Shown here: positions 8,486 to 16,966 of the stretch, piece after piece
How positions within the stretch are numbered: position 1 is the first letter of the stretch
Layout of the letters: each line of letters starts with the position of its first letter
DNA from: Lujinxingia vulgaris
Lineage (GTDB): Bacteria; Myxococcota_A; Bradymonadia; Bradymonadales; Bradymonadaceae
Length of the DNA: 64,000 nt
Assembly (NCBI RefSeq): GCF_007997005.1
Contig: NZ_VOSL01000019.1
Span: 34,593 to 98,592, forward strand
Direction of reading: 5' to 3'
Translations under genes and position numbers: made by a program
Notes under the pieces: generated by a model
What the model was told of the DNA's origin: nothing
The model's input: only the letters and a program-made list of their open reading frames with translations
Databases searched by the model: none

Positions 8486-11160
8486 GCAGCAACGGGTCGG
8501 TTGCGAGTGGCGAGTCGGCCGCGCGGCTGACGCTGGGAGAGGTGGCCCGCTGGGCGAACGGGCGGCTCGACGGGGGCGATCCGGACACGGCGATCAGCGA
8601 AGTGGTGGTGGATTCGCGGCGACTTCTGGCCACGGGCGCGCTTTTTGTGGCGCTGGAGGGGCCGCGTTTTGACGGGCATGCCTACGTGCGCCAGGCTCTG
8701 GAGTCGGGGGCGGGCGCGGCGCTTGTGCATCACGGGCGTCGGGAGGAGTTCGGCGAAGGCGCCTTGATTCGGGTGGCGGACACGCGGGCGGCGTTGCAGG
8801 CGATCGCGGCGGCCTGGCGCGCGAAGTTCGACATTCCGGTGGTGGCGATCACCGGCTCCAACGGCAAAACGATCGTCAAAGATATGCTGGCGAGCATGCT
8901 GGCGCGGGGCCATACGGTGCACGCCAGCCCCGGGAGCTACAACTCGCAGGTGGGGGTGCCGCTGACGCTGCTGGGCATTCGCCCGGTGCACGATGTGGCG
9001 CTGATCGAGGTGGGCATCAGCCAGCGCGGGGAGATGGCCCGGCAGGTGGCGATGGTGCAGCCGACCCACGGGATTCTGACGAATATCGGCTCGGCGCACG
9101 CCGCCGGTCTGGGGGATGCGCGGGGGATCGCCGAAGAAAAGATGCGTCTTTTTGAGGGGTTGGAGCCCGGCCGACTGGTCGTTTTGAGGGAGGTTTTCGA
9201 TGCATTTTCGGACCTGTTTCACGTGAAACCGCATCTGGTGGAGGTGGGGATCGCAGGGGATGGGGAGGCCGATCCGGCGCTCGCGGAGAGTGGTGGTGCG
9301 GGTGGGCTGGAGGGGGAGCTTGCCGGCGCGGAGCGTGACACCGATGAGACTCGGGAGGAGGCTGAAGGGCGCCCAACGACTGGCGATGGCGAGGATGGGT
9401 TAAGCGTTGCTCGCCAGGTGCGGGCCCTGGCCTCGGGCTGGCGATTTGAGCTGGCGCTGGCGGGCAACGGCAGCCGGGTGGTGCGCCTGCGGGTGCCCGG
9501 AGCGCATAATGTGCAGAACGCCTCGGTGGCCGCGGCGATGGCCGGGATTCTGGGCGCCTCGATGAACGAGGTGGTCGGCGGGCTGGAGCGTTTTGAGCTC
9601 AGCGAGATGCGCCTGCAGATGCACACGACGAGCGGGGGCGTGACGCTGATCAACGACGCGTACAACGCCGACCCCTCCAGCGCGCGGGCGGCGCTGGAGG
9701 TGCTGCGCAACTTCTCGGCCGGTCAGCGCAGCGTGGCGATCCTGGGGGATATGCTCGATCTGGGCGCCCGGGCCGAGGAGGCGCATCGGGAGCTGGGGAG
9801 GACGGTGGCGCGCCATCAGATCGACGCGCTTTACCTGCTCGGTGAGCTCGCAAAATACATTGGCGAGGGGGCGGTGGAGGCGGGCATGGACCCGGAGCGC
9901 ATCCACCAGGCCGGGGGGTTGGAGGCGCTCAACCGCGTGCTGGAGGAGCGGCTGGTGGCCGGCGATGTGGTGCTCTTTAAGGCCAGCCGCACCATCGGGC
10001 TCGACCGCGCGGCGCACCATCTTCTGGAGAGCGTGGCGCCCACGCGCCTGTCGATCGATCTGGGGGCGATCCGCGACAATTACCACGCGCTCAGTCGTCA
10101 TCTGGGCGATGAGGTGGGGGTGATGGCCGTGGTCAAGAGTTTTGGCTACGGCAATGACGCCACCCGCGTCTCGCAGTTGCTGGCGCGCCAGGGGATCCGC
10201 GCGCTGGCGGTGGCGTACCCGGATGAGGCGATTCCGCTGAGGCGCCGGGGCATTCGTTTGCCGATTTTAGTGACCAACGTGCAGGCGGCGGAGGCCGATA
10301 AGATCGTCAAATACGATCTGACCGCGTTGATTTATGCGCTGCCCGTGGCTCGCGCGCTGCAAATGCAGGCGCGCCGCGCCGGCAGGGAGGTCGATGTGCA
10401 CCTGGAGATCGACAGCGGCATGCGCCGGGTGGGGCTGCGCCCGGAGGATGCGGTGGCCTTTGGCAAAAAGGTCGCCGGGATGAGCGGGCTGCGCATCGGC
10501 GGGGTGATGACGCACCTGGCCGCCGCCGACGATCCGAACGAAGACGCGTTCACCCACCGCCAGCTCGACGCGTTTGACGGGGTGCTCGAGGGTCTGCGGG
10601 CCGCGGGCGTGCCCACAGGCGTTGTGCACGCGGCGAACACCGCGGCGGCCTGGCGCCACAGGCGCGCGCGATACTCGATGGTGCGGGTGGGGCTCGGGCT
10701 TTACGGGCTGCACCCCTCGGAGGCGGTGGGCGATGTGGCGCGTGGGGTGCGCCCGGCGCTGCGCTTTACGACGCGGATTTTGCATCTTCAGCAGGTGGAG
10801 CCCGGCGATACGGTGGGCTACGGGCGCACCTGGCGCTGTGAGGGGCAGGCGCGCCGTCTGGCGACGATCGCGGTGGGGTACAACGATGGCTTCCCGCGCT
10901 TTTTGTCCAACGGTGGTGAGGTGATGGTGGGGGGACGACGTTGCCCGGTGGTGGGCAACGTGTGCATGGATGTGGCGATGATCGACGTCACCGACGCCGG
11001 CGCGGTGCGCGTGGGCGATGAGGTGCTGCTCTTTGGAGAAGCCTCACCGGAGGGCCCGGCGATCGCGGTGGAGGAGTGGGCGGAGCGGGGCCAGACCATC
11101 TCGTACGAGCTGCTCTGTCGCATCTCGCCACGGGTACGGCGGATCTTTTTGACCGAATGA
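8476..11160 (+). CDS. murF-alr: Bifunctional MurF-alanine racemase fusion
   Basis: The protein is 894 residues. The N-terminal half is UDP-MurNAc-tripeptide:D-Ala-D-Ala ligase, with ITGSNGKTIVKDML (ATP-binding loop near residue 128), GSYNSQVGVPLTLL and NDAYNADPSSARAALE. The C-terminal half, from TRLSIDLGAIRDNYHAL at about residue 525, is a PLP alanine racemase with the catalytic lysine in VMAVVKSFGYGND and later VGNVCMDVAMIDVTD. The fusion would make D-Ala and use D-Ala-D-Ala in peptidoglycan synthesis. Between the MurF central and C-terminal lobes is an acidic, Gly-rich insert, which contains the parS-like palindrome. Fusions of MurF and Alr are known in Bacteroidetes. Two GTG starts (8476, 8482) are possible, and the frame overlaps thiD. 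Confidence 0.9.
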   Translation: MAVSSNGSVASGESAARLTLGEVARWANGRLDGGDPDTAISEVVVDSRRLLATGALFVALEGPRFDGHAYVRQALESGAGAALVHHGRREEFGEGALIRVADTRAALQAIAAAWRAKFDIPVVAITGSNGKTIVKDMLASMLARGHTVHASPGSYNSQVGVPLTLLGIRPVHDVALIEVGISQRGEMARQVAMVQPTHGILTNIGSAHAAGLGDARGIAEEKMRLFEGLEPGRLVVLREVFDAFSDLFHVKPHLVEVGIAGDGEADPALAESGGAGGLEGELAGAERDTDETREEAEGRPTTGDGEDGLSVARQVRALASGWRFELALAGNGSRVVRLRVPGAHNVQNASVAAAMAGILGASMNEVVGGLERFELSEMRLQMHTTSGGVTLINDAYNADPSSARAALEVLRNFSAGQRSVAILGDMLDLGARAEEAHRELGRTVARHQIDALYLLGELAKYIGEGAVEAGMDPERIHQAGGLEALNRVLEERLVAGDVVLFKASRTIGLDRAAHHLLESVAPTRLSIDLGAIRDNYHALSRHLGDEVGVMAVVKSFGYGNDATRVSQLLARQGIRALAVAYPDEAIPLRRRGIRLPILVTNVQAAEADKIVKYDLTALIYALPVARALQMQARRAGREVDVHLEIDSGMRRVGLRPEDAVAFGKKVAGMSGLRIGGVMTHLAAADDPNEDAFTHRQLDAFDGVLEGLRAAGVPTGVVHAANTAAAWRHRRARYSMVRVGLGLYGLHPSEAVGDVARGVRPALRFTTRILHLQQVEPGDTVGYGRTWRCEGQARRLATIAVGYNDGFPRFLSNGGEVMVGGRRCPVVGNVCMDVAMIDVTDAGAVRVGDEVLLFGEASPEGPAIAVEEWAERGQTISYELLCRISPRVRRIFLTE
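9215..9230. promoter_or_regulatory. Candidate parS centromere site 1 (inside murF-alr)
   Basis: The bases TGTTTCACGTGAAACC match 15 of 16 positions of the bacterial parS consensus, with a perfect 14-bp palindrome GTTTCACGTGAAAC. The site codes for LFHVKP in the MurF linker. ParB binds such sites near the origin to drive chromosome segregation. A second site of the same core is at 21976. Confidence 0.75.
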
Positions 11161-11505
11161 GGCGTGACGCGTCGTCCTCGGCTCGCCCGCCACCCTTGTT
11201 TGTTTCATTGTTCTCCCAACGTGCAAAACACGCTCGCCGCGCCCGGTGAGGGTGCGCAGATTTGAGGACGATCCAGAAAGTTGGGAAGGGGGTCGACGTC
11301 GCCAGCGTCCGAGTTGTGGGGCTGAGCGCCGAGTTCTGCTGGAAGAGCGCCGCTGACTTGCTTGTTGCGTAACCGGGCTTATGTTAACTTTGTGCCGTAG
11401 GCCCGTACTACGCCGTGAGCAAACGCGGACGCCGCTCGAAGCAGCAGACCTGGCGTCAAAGACAGCGCAGGGCGTAAAAAACAACCAACCCTTGAGGAGG
11501 TCATT
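11161..11505 (+). other. Untranslated leader region of infC
   Basis: A stretch of about 345 bases without a plausible gene lies between the murF-alr stop and infC. A possible sigma-70-like promoter is TTGTTG at 11362-11367 and TAACTT at 11385-11390, 17 bp apart. The transcript leader from there to the ATT start would be about 110 bases and ends with a strong GAGGAGG ribosome site. No clear hairpin switch is visible, and 11200-11340 shows nothing else I can interpret. Confidence 0.45.
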
Positions 11506-11508
11506 ATT
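11497..11508 (+). promoter_or_regulatory. Ribosome site and ATT start of infC
   Basis: GGAGG at about 11496-11500 is followed by TCATT and the second ATT at 11506-11508. It decides the start, because no ATG, GTG or TTG lies close to this strong site. Confidence 0.8.
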
Positions 11509-12054
11509 CGCCGGAGCAATCATAACGATCGCAATAACGCGGGACATCGCGTCAACCACTCCATTCGCGCATCCGAAGTTCGGGTGATCTCGCCGGATGG
11601 CGAGCAGCTGGGGATCATGCATCCCAATGAGGCTCGCGATAAGGCCAAAGAGTTTGGTCTGGATCTGGTGGAGGTCGCGCCCAACTCGCGCCCGCCGGTC
11701 TGTCGCATCATGGATTTTGGTAAGTACCAGTACGACCAGTCCAAGAAAGCGGCCGCATCGCGCTCAACGCGCGTGCAGCTCAAGACCGTGCAGCTGCGTC
11801 CGAACACCGACGACCACGACATGGACGTGAAGTTGCGCCGCGCCAAGAAGTTTTTGGAGGGCGGCAACCAGGTGCGATTTGTCATGCGTATGCGAGGCCG
11901 CGAGCGCGCCTACACCCAGCGTTGGGTGGAGCATCTTGGCGAGCTGCTGGCAGATTTTTCCGAGAACTACGAGACGCCCATCAATGTGGTGTCGTCTCCG
12001 CGAGGAGAAGGCTGGAGGATCCACGCGATCGTCGAGCCTGCTTCGACCTCATAA
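11506..12054 (+). CDS. infC: Translation initiation factor IF-3, rare ATT start
   Basis: IF-3 binds the small ribosomal subunit, prevents premature 50S joining and checks the start codon. I extend the gene upstream of the first GTG (11584), because the frame is open and the extra residues fit the family: an NHSIRASEVRVISPDGEQLGI block and then KEFGLDLVEVAPNSRPPVCRIMDFGKYQYDQSKK. The only candidate start with a good ribosome site is ATT at 11506, five bases after GGAGG; the ATT at 11503 is next best. That gives 182 residues, the usual size. ATT also starts infC in E. coli, where it allows autoregulation. The rpmI and rplT genes that usually follow are absent; a terminator comes instead. Confidence 0.88.
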   Translation: MRRSNHNDRNNAGHRVNHSIRASEVRVISPDGEQLGIMHPNEARDKAKEFGLDLVEVAPNSRPPVCRIMDFGKYQYDQSKKAAASRSTRVQLKTVQLRPNTDDHDMDVKLRRAKKFLEGGNQVRFVMRMRGRERAYTQRWVEHLGELLADFSENYETPINVVSSPRGEGWRIHAIVEPASTS

Positions 12055-12146
12055 GGGTTACGCCGTTCGCCGGTGCGCGCCTGTGAGGGCGCGCTGGCGA
12101 GCGGGTGAACGAGGCGGCCGATGTTGAGCATCGGGCGCGCTAACGT

Positions 12147-12188
12147 AAAAGATCCGGCGATCGCGAGGCGATCGCCGGATCTTTTTTT
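12147..12188. terminator. Bidirectional terminator after infC
   Basis: A perfect 14-bp stem (GATCCGGCGATCGC, loop GAG, GCGATCGCCGGATC) at 12151-12181 has AAAA before it and TTTTTTT (12182-12188) after it. It ends infC transcription and would also act on the other strand. Confidence 0.9.
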
Positions 12189-12298
12189 GGGGCGATTTGG
12201 CCGGGTGGCGGCGTTGCCCCAGATCGAAGCGCGACGTATGATGCGGCCGCATCTGCCGGAATCGACAAAAAGGCAACCCACAGGCGTTGATAAACGTG

Positions 12299-13915
12299 AT
12301 GGATCAGCGAGCAGCAATCGACACATTGAGGGCGCGCTTTGAGGCGCTCTCCGAGCCCGAAAGCGCCCATAGCGAAGGCAGCGCGAAGATCGCGCAGGGC
12401 CTGGCCGACATCATCGGCGAGCTCGATGATGAGGGTGCCGACGCTACTCGTCTCGACGTGATCGTGCGCGGGCTCTCGGGCCTGGCCGACTTTTTGAGCG
12501 CGCGCCAGGCGGCCAGCAGCAAGGCGCCGGCCAAGGTCAAGGCTTCAGGCGGCGCAGCCGCCGGGCTGGAGCAGTTTGTGGAGGCCTTCCAGCAGGAGGC
12601 CAGCCGTCGGCTCACCGGGCTGTCGATCGCGATGATGGGGATCTTTAGCGAGCACGGCTCTGAAGAGGCCCTGCAGCAGTCGACCTCGCACCTGCACGCG
12701 ATCCGCGGCGGTGCGGCGATGCTGGGCTTAAAGCCCGTGGCCGAAGTCACCGGGACGATGGAGCAGGTGCTCGTGGCGATGCGTAAGGTCGAGCCGAGCA
12801 AACGCGCCTGGCCCACCAAGACTCTGCTGCGTGGCTATGCGCTTATTGAGGACGCCGCCCGTGAGAAGGGCGCGCGCATCGATGAGATGCAGGCCGATGA
12901 GATCGTGCAGGAACTTCGCAAAACCCTCGGCGAGCTCGGGCAGACCCGGCAGGCCGGGGAGTCGAAGAGCGGCGCGGCGGTGCTCGTGCCGGCCAAACAG
13001 GCCTCCGGAGCGAAGACCTCGCCCGAGGCGGGCGCCGAGGCCAACGAGGTTGCGGAGATTCCGGCCGAGATTGAGGGCGTGGCTGAGGTCACCGACGTGG
13101 AAGACGGGCCGGCGCCGGAGGTGCTGGAGCAGCGCATTCTGGTGGTCGACGACATCCCCACCATCGCGGCGAGCGTGGGCTTTTTGCTCTCGGATCTGGA
13201 GGTGCCCATCGACATCGCCGAGAATGGCGAGGAGGCGCTTCAGATGCTGCAGGAGCAGGCCTACTCGCTGGTGATCTCGGATGTGGATATGCCGCGGATG
13301 GACGGGGTGGCGCTCACGCGGATGGTGCGTTCGACGCCGGGGCTCGACCATATCCCGGTGATTCTGCTCACGAGCCTGGATCACCCGGAGCAGCGCGAGG
13401 CGGGCCTTAAAGCCGGCGCGATCGACTACCTGATCAAGGGCTCGATTGGCGGCGGGGAGCTTGTGAACCGCGTGCAGGAGATCCTCACCGTGGCGCCTTA
13501 TGTGGAGCGTCAGGAGACGGTGCGCAAGCAGCGCATCCTGGTGGCGGAAGACACCGAGACGGTGGCCGCTTCGATCGCGTTTGTGCTCTCGGAGGGGCCC
13601 TACGATATTGTGCTGGCGACCGACGGCAAAGATGCGCTCTCGCGGATCAAGCAGGCCGACTACGACCTGTTGATCACCGACATGCAGATGCCCTATATGA
13701 GCGGCACGGAGCTTGTGCGCGCGGTGCGCGGGCTGGGCACCTTTGACGATCTTCCGATCGTGATGCTCACAAGTGTGCAAGATGAAGAGGAGATCGCGCA
13801 GGCGGTCTCAGCCGGGGTGAATCGCTACTTGATTAAGGGCGAGATCGCCGGCGGGAAGTTACTCAACCTGGTGGAAGAGCTGCTGGCCGCCGATCGCGAG
13901 TCGCTCGGTGTCTAG
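12299..13915 (+). CDS. Hpt-REC-REC phosphorelay protein
   Basis: The protein is 538 residues from the ATG at 12299. The TTG at 12287 is an alternative start. After a variable N-terminus, an Hpt-like helical domain at about residues 85-190 carries the phosphoacceptor motif HAIRGGAAMLGL. An Ala/Glu-rich linker follows. Two receiver domains then begin at QRILVVDDIP and QRILVAEDTE, each with a phosphorylatable Asp (LVISDVDMPRMDG and LLITDMQMPYMSG) and a lysine switch (DYLIKG, RYLIKG). There is no kinase, HATPase or DNA-binding domain, so it is a signalling scaffold or phosphate shuttle. A one-domain receiver follows 29 bp downstream and is probably its partner. Confidence 0.85.
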   Translation: MDQRAAIDTLRARFEALSEPESAHSEGSAKIAQGLADIIGELDDEGADATRLDVIVRGLSGLADFLSARQAASSKAPAKVKASGGAAAGLEQFVEAFQQEASRRLTGLSIAMMGIFSEHGSEEALQQSTSHLHAIRGGAAMLGLKPVAEVTGTMEQVLVAMRKVEPSKRAWPTKTLLRGYALIEDAAREKGARIDEMQADEIVQELRKTLGELGQTRQAGESKSGAAVLVPAKQASGAKTSPEAGAEANEVAEIPAEIEGVAEVTDVEDGPAPEVLEQRILVVDDIPTIAASVGFLLSDLEVPIDIAENGEEALQMLQEQAYSLVISDVDMPRMDGVALTRMVRSTPGLDHIPVILLTSLDHPEQREAGLKAGAIDYLIKGSIGGGELVNRVQEILTVAPYVERQETVRKQRILVAEDTETVAASIAFVLSEGPYDIVLATDGKDALSRIKQADYDLLITDMQMPYMSGTELVRAVRGLGTFDDLPIVMLTSVQDEEEIAQAVSAGVNRYLIKGEIAGGKLLNLVEELLAADRESLGV

Positions 13916-13944
13916 GCGGCGGTGAGGCCAGAGGAAAGGGATTC

Positions 13945-14316
13945 ATGGCGCGGGTATTGATCGTTGAAGACAGTCCGTTGATCGTGCAGATGCTCACGAT
14001 GGTGTGCCAGGGGGCGGGCCATGAGGTGGTGGCATGCGAGCGCTTCGGGGAGGTCGGCCAGGTGGCCGGACAGGGCTTTGATGTGGTGATCACGGATCTG
14101 AACCTGCCGGAGGTTCCGGGTGACGATACGGTGGTGGCGCTGCGGGCGATTGAGGCCCTGGCGAGCCTGCCGGTGATCATTGTGTCGGGGCGTCCGCGGG
14201 CGGAGCTGGAGCAGATCGCCGCGGAGCGCGGGGCGCAGGGGGCGCTGTCGAAAGATGACGGCATGCCGGTGATCGCTGCGGAGCTTCCGCCGATGATCGC
14301 CAATCTGGTCGGTTGA
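13945..14316 (+). CDS. Single-domain response regulator
   Basis: A stand-alone receiver domain of 123 residues. It has the acidic pair EDS near residue 8, the phosphoacceptor Asp in VVITDLNLPEVPGDD, the conserved Ser/Thr in IIVSGRP, and a Lys in GALSKDDG. With no output domain it probably relays phosphate or binds a target, as CheY-like proteins do. It is co-transcribed with the Hpt-REC-REC protein upstream and ends 14 bp before the convergent type III export operon. Confidence 0.9.
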   Translation: MARVLIVEDSPLIVQMLTMVCQGAGHEVVACERFGEVGQVAGQGFDVVITDLNLPEVPGDDTVVALRAIEALASLPVIIVSGRPRAELEQIAAERGAQGALSKDDGMPVIAAELPPMIANLVG

Positions 14317-14330
14317 GCGCGACCGACGAC

Positions 14331-14735
14331 TCAGGACGCGACAAAAGGGGCGGGGCAGCATCGTAAGAGGGCCAGCGCGCGTTTTGCGCGCGGGTCGTCG
14401 CGCGGGACCAGCCGGCAGAGCTCGGTGATGGCGTGGCGCGCGGCGTCGGGCTCCGAGCAGATGACCTGAACTTCAGCCAGGGCAAGCCAGGTCTGCGGGC
14501 GGCGATCGCCGTGGCGCGTGGCCTGCGTGAGCGCCTGCGCCGCGTCGCTTAGCCGCCCGCGTCGCCACAAGGACTCGCCGAGGTAGTACCAGGCCGAGCC
14601 GTCGGTGGCGTCGAGGCTCAGCAGACCGCGGGTCAGGGCCTCGCTTTTGTGGAGGTGCCCGCGCTCCAGATTCCAGTAGGCGAGCTGCAGGATGGCGCGG
14701 CGCGCGCTTTCGTCGATAGGGGGTGGGGTGGTCAT
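14331..14735 (-). CDS. TPR-repeat protein, possible type III secretion chaperone
   Basis: The 134-residue soluble protein starts at MTTPPPIDESARRAILQLAYWNLERGHL. It has at least two tetratricopeptide-like helix pairs, shown by SEALTRGLLSLDATDGSAWYYLGESLWRRGRLSDAAQALTQATRHG and then WLALAEVQVICSEPDAARHAI. It is the last gene of the export-gate operon, overlapping sctU by four bases (ATGA). Type III systems often encode TPR chaperones of the SycD/LcrH class or a similar regulator at this place. The role as chaperone is inferred from position and fold alone. Confidence 0.65.
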   Translation of the reverse strand: MTTPPPIDESARRAILQLAYWNLERGHLHKSEALTRGLLSLDATDGSAWYYLGESLWRRGRLSDAAQALTQATRHGDRRPQTWLALAEVQVICSEPDAARHAITELCRLVPRDDPRAKRALALLRCCPAPFVAS

Positions 14736-15802
14736 GGGTGCCCCGGGTGTGGGCGCGACTCGGCGTCGCGCAGGCTGTAGACGTGGCGCAAAATCTCGGC
14801 CACCGGCTCAAAGAAGGCTTCGGGAATCTCGGTGTCTTCGCCCAGCTCGACCAGGGCGCGGGCCAGCGAGATGTTCTGAACGACGGGGATGTTGTGGCGG
14901 TAGGCCGCGCGTTTGATGACCTGGGCGGTCACGCCGCGGCCGCAGGCGACGATGGTGGGCGCGCGCATCGCGTTCTGGTCGTAGCTGATGGCCACGGCCA
15001 CGTGGGTGGGGTTGACGACGACGGCGTCCGCGTCGCGCACGCGGGCCAGGCCGTTGCCGGCGGTGAGCTCGCGGTGAAGTTGTTTGCGTTTGCCCTTGAG
15101 CTGGCCGTCGCCTTCGCTCTCTTTGTGCTCGCGTTTGATCTCGTGTTTGGCCATGCGCAGTCCTTTCGTGAAGTTGTAGCGCTGCAAGAGAAGATCGCAG
15201 ATGCCAAAAACGACCAGGCCGGCGACCAGGTGGGTGGTGAGCTCGAAGGTGGCCTGAGAGAGGCCGCTCAACGCGCCGAGCAGCGAGCCGCCCGGGGCGC
15301 GGGAGACCGGTGGCAGCCAGTCGCCCAGGATGCCGTAGCCGACAAACCCCATCAGGCTGAGCTTGAGCAGGTTCTTGATCAGCTCGACGAGGCGATCTTT
15401 GGAGACGAGCTTTTTGGCGCCCTGGATGGGGTCGAGGCGCTGCGGATCGGGGATCAGGGGCTTGAGAACGAGCATCGCGCCGACCTGCAGGTAGGTGGCC
15501 AGGGCGGCGGCGATAAAGGCTGTGCCGAGCACCGGCGCGAGCGCGCGGGCCAGACTCATCAGGGCTTCCCGGGGGAGGGGGCCGATGTGCGTCGCGTCGA
15601 GGTCGGGGCGCGTGGCCAGCTCGATGGCGCGGGCGCTTAAGCTGGCGAGCTCCAGGGCGATGCGCGGCAGGGTGAGGGTGAGGGTGGCCAGGGCGATGAG
15701 CATCACCGCGACGCCGGTAAACTCCTGAGATTTGGCGACTTTTCCGTCCTTTCGGGCGTCGCGCAGCTTTTTGGGAGTGGGATCTTCGGTTTTTTCGCTC
15801 AC
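14732..15802 (-). CDS. sctU: Type III secretion switch protein SctU (FlhB-like)
   Basis: The protein is 356 residues with a GTG start that overlaps the sctT stop. The N-terminus SEKTEDPTPKKLRDARKDGKVAKS and four membrane segments are followed by a cytoplasmic domain with the self-cleavage motif NPTH (around residue 263). The cytoplasmic stretch LRMAKHEIKREHKESEGDGQLKGKRKQ is the usual cleavage-linker form. SctU switches substrate specificity of the export gate. The NPTHVAV form, and the fellow SctR's SPTT motif, fit a non-flagellar system more than FlhB. Confidence 0.85.
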   Translation of the reverse strand: MSEKTEDPTPKKLRDARKDGKVAKSQEFTGVAVMLIALATLTLTLPRIALELASLSARAIELATRPDLDATHIGPLPREALMSLARALAPVLGTAFIAAALATYLQVGAMLVLKPLIPDPQRLDPIQGAKKLVSKDRLVELIKNLLKLSLMGFVGYGILGDWLPPVSRAPGGSLLGALSGLSQATFELTTHLVAGLVVFGICDLLLQRYNFTKGLRMAKHEIKREHKESEGDGQLKGKRKQLHRELTAGNGLARVRDADAVVVNPTHVAVAISYDQNAMRAPTIVACGRGVTAQVIKRAAYRHNIPVVQNISLARALVELGEDTEIPEAFFEPVAEILRHVYSLRDAESRPHPGHP

Positions 15803-16650
15803 GGTGCGCCTCCCTTCATCGCGGGCAGCGCGTGCAGGAGCGCCAGGTCGTCGAGGGCGCTGTCCACAAAGAGATCGAGGAGCACGTCGAGGCCGAGCAG
15901 CATGACGGCTACGGCGATGGCGGCCTTTAGTGGCATACCCAGGAAGAAGACGTTGATCTGGGGGGCGGACTTGTTCACCAGCGCCAGGAAAACGTTGACG
16001 AGCAAGATCGCGGCGATGACCGGGAAGGCCATGAGCACGCCAAGCGCGATGGCCTCGACGCTTAAGCGCAGGATGAGGTCGGCGGTCTCGGCGAAGATCA
16101 TCGCGCCTTCGCCCACCGGCGCCGGAAGCAGGGCCTGGGGGGGCAGGCGCTCAAAACTTTTGGCCAGGCCCCACAAAAAGATGCGGTGGCCGCCCAGGGT
16201 GAAGAAGGTGACGATGCTCAGCTGCAACAGGAAGTTCGTGCTTGGCGAGACGCGCTCGGGGAGCTGGGGGGCGAGGCTTGTGGCCTGGGTGAGCCCGGCG
16301 TTGTTGTCGATGAGCTGGCCGGCGACTTTGATGGCCTCAAAGCTCAATGAGGCGACAAAGGCCAGGGTGAAGCCCACGAGCACCTCTTTGAGCAGGAGCA
16401 GGGTGAGCAGCGCGCTGCTTTCGGGAAGCGCGCTGCCTGCGCCCTGCATCCAGACGGTGGGGAAGATCAGTGTGCCGAGTGTGACCGCCAACGCGAGTTT
16501 GACCGTCTGCGGGGTGGCCTTTCCGCCGAAGTAGGGCACGATCTGCACAATCGGGATCAGGCGCGCGGCGATGAGCGCGGCCAATGCCACGGCCTCAAAG
16601 GCCATCGTCTGCAGGGCAGTGTTTTGTAGAAAGGCGGCGAGCTCGCTCAT
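15799..16650 (-). CDS. sctT: Type III secretion export gate protein SctT (FliR-like)
   Basis: The 283-residue integral membrane protein has six or so hydrophobic stretches. Typical features are LLLKEVLVGFTLAFVASLSFEAIKVAGQLIDNNAGLTQATSLAPQ near the middle, and the LVNVFLALVNKSAPQINVFFLGMPLKAA block near the C-terminal side, which is shared by SctT and FliR. It forms the export gate with SctR and SctS. It starts at the ATG at 16650, 30 bp after sctS, and overlaps sctU. Confidence 0.85.
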   Translation of the reverse strand: MSELAAFLQNTALQTMAFEAVALAALIAARLIPIVQIVPYFGGKATPQTVKLALAVTLGTLIFPTVWMQGAGSALPESSALLTLLLLKEVLVGFTLAFVASLSFEAIKVAGQLIDNNAGLTQATSLAPQLPERVSPSTNFLLQLSIVTFFTLGGHRIFLWGLAKSFERLPPQALLPAPVGEGAMIFAETADLILRLSVEAIALGVLMAFPVIAAILLVNVFLALVNKSAPQINVFFLGMPLKAAIAVAVMLLGLDVLLDLFVDSALDDLALLHALPAMKGGAP

Positions 16651-16680
16651 GGGCGCGTCTTCGGGGGCAGAGAGGGGGGC

Positions 16681-16944
16681 TTAGAAGTAGTTGGGAAAGC
16701 CCTCGAAGAGCGCGTGGGTAAAGCGCACGAGCTGACTTCCGATCCAGGGGCCGGCGATGGCCAGGCTGGCGAAGACGGCGACGAGCTTGGGCACGAAGGT
16801 GAGCGTCTGCTCCTGGATCTGGGTGGTGGCCTGCACGACGCTCACTGCCAGGCCCACGCCCATGCTGGCGATAAGCGGCGGGGCGGAGGTCAGAAGCACA
16901 AGCCACAGGCCCTCGCGGGCCACCTGGAGGATGTAATCTTCCAC
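16681..16944 (-). CDS. sctS: Type III secretion export gate protein SctS (FliQ-like)
   Basis: The 87-residue protein has two membrane helices with the family sequence VVQATTQIQEQTLTFVPKLVAVF between them. The start is GTG at 16944, with CCGGAG about eight bases before it. The protein joins SctR and SctT in the cone-shaped export gate of the type III machine. The gene sits between sctR (22 bp away) and sctT. Confidence 0.9.
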   Translation of the reverse strand: MEDYILQVAREGLWLVLLTSAPPLIASMGVGLAVSVVQATTQIQEQTLTFVPKLVAVFASLAIAGPWIGSQLVRFTHALFEGFPNYF

Positions 16945-16966
16945 GCGAAACTCCGGGGTGAGGGCG

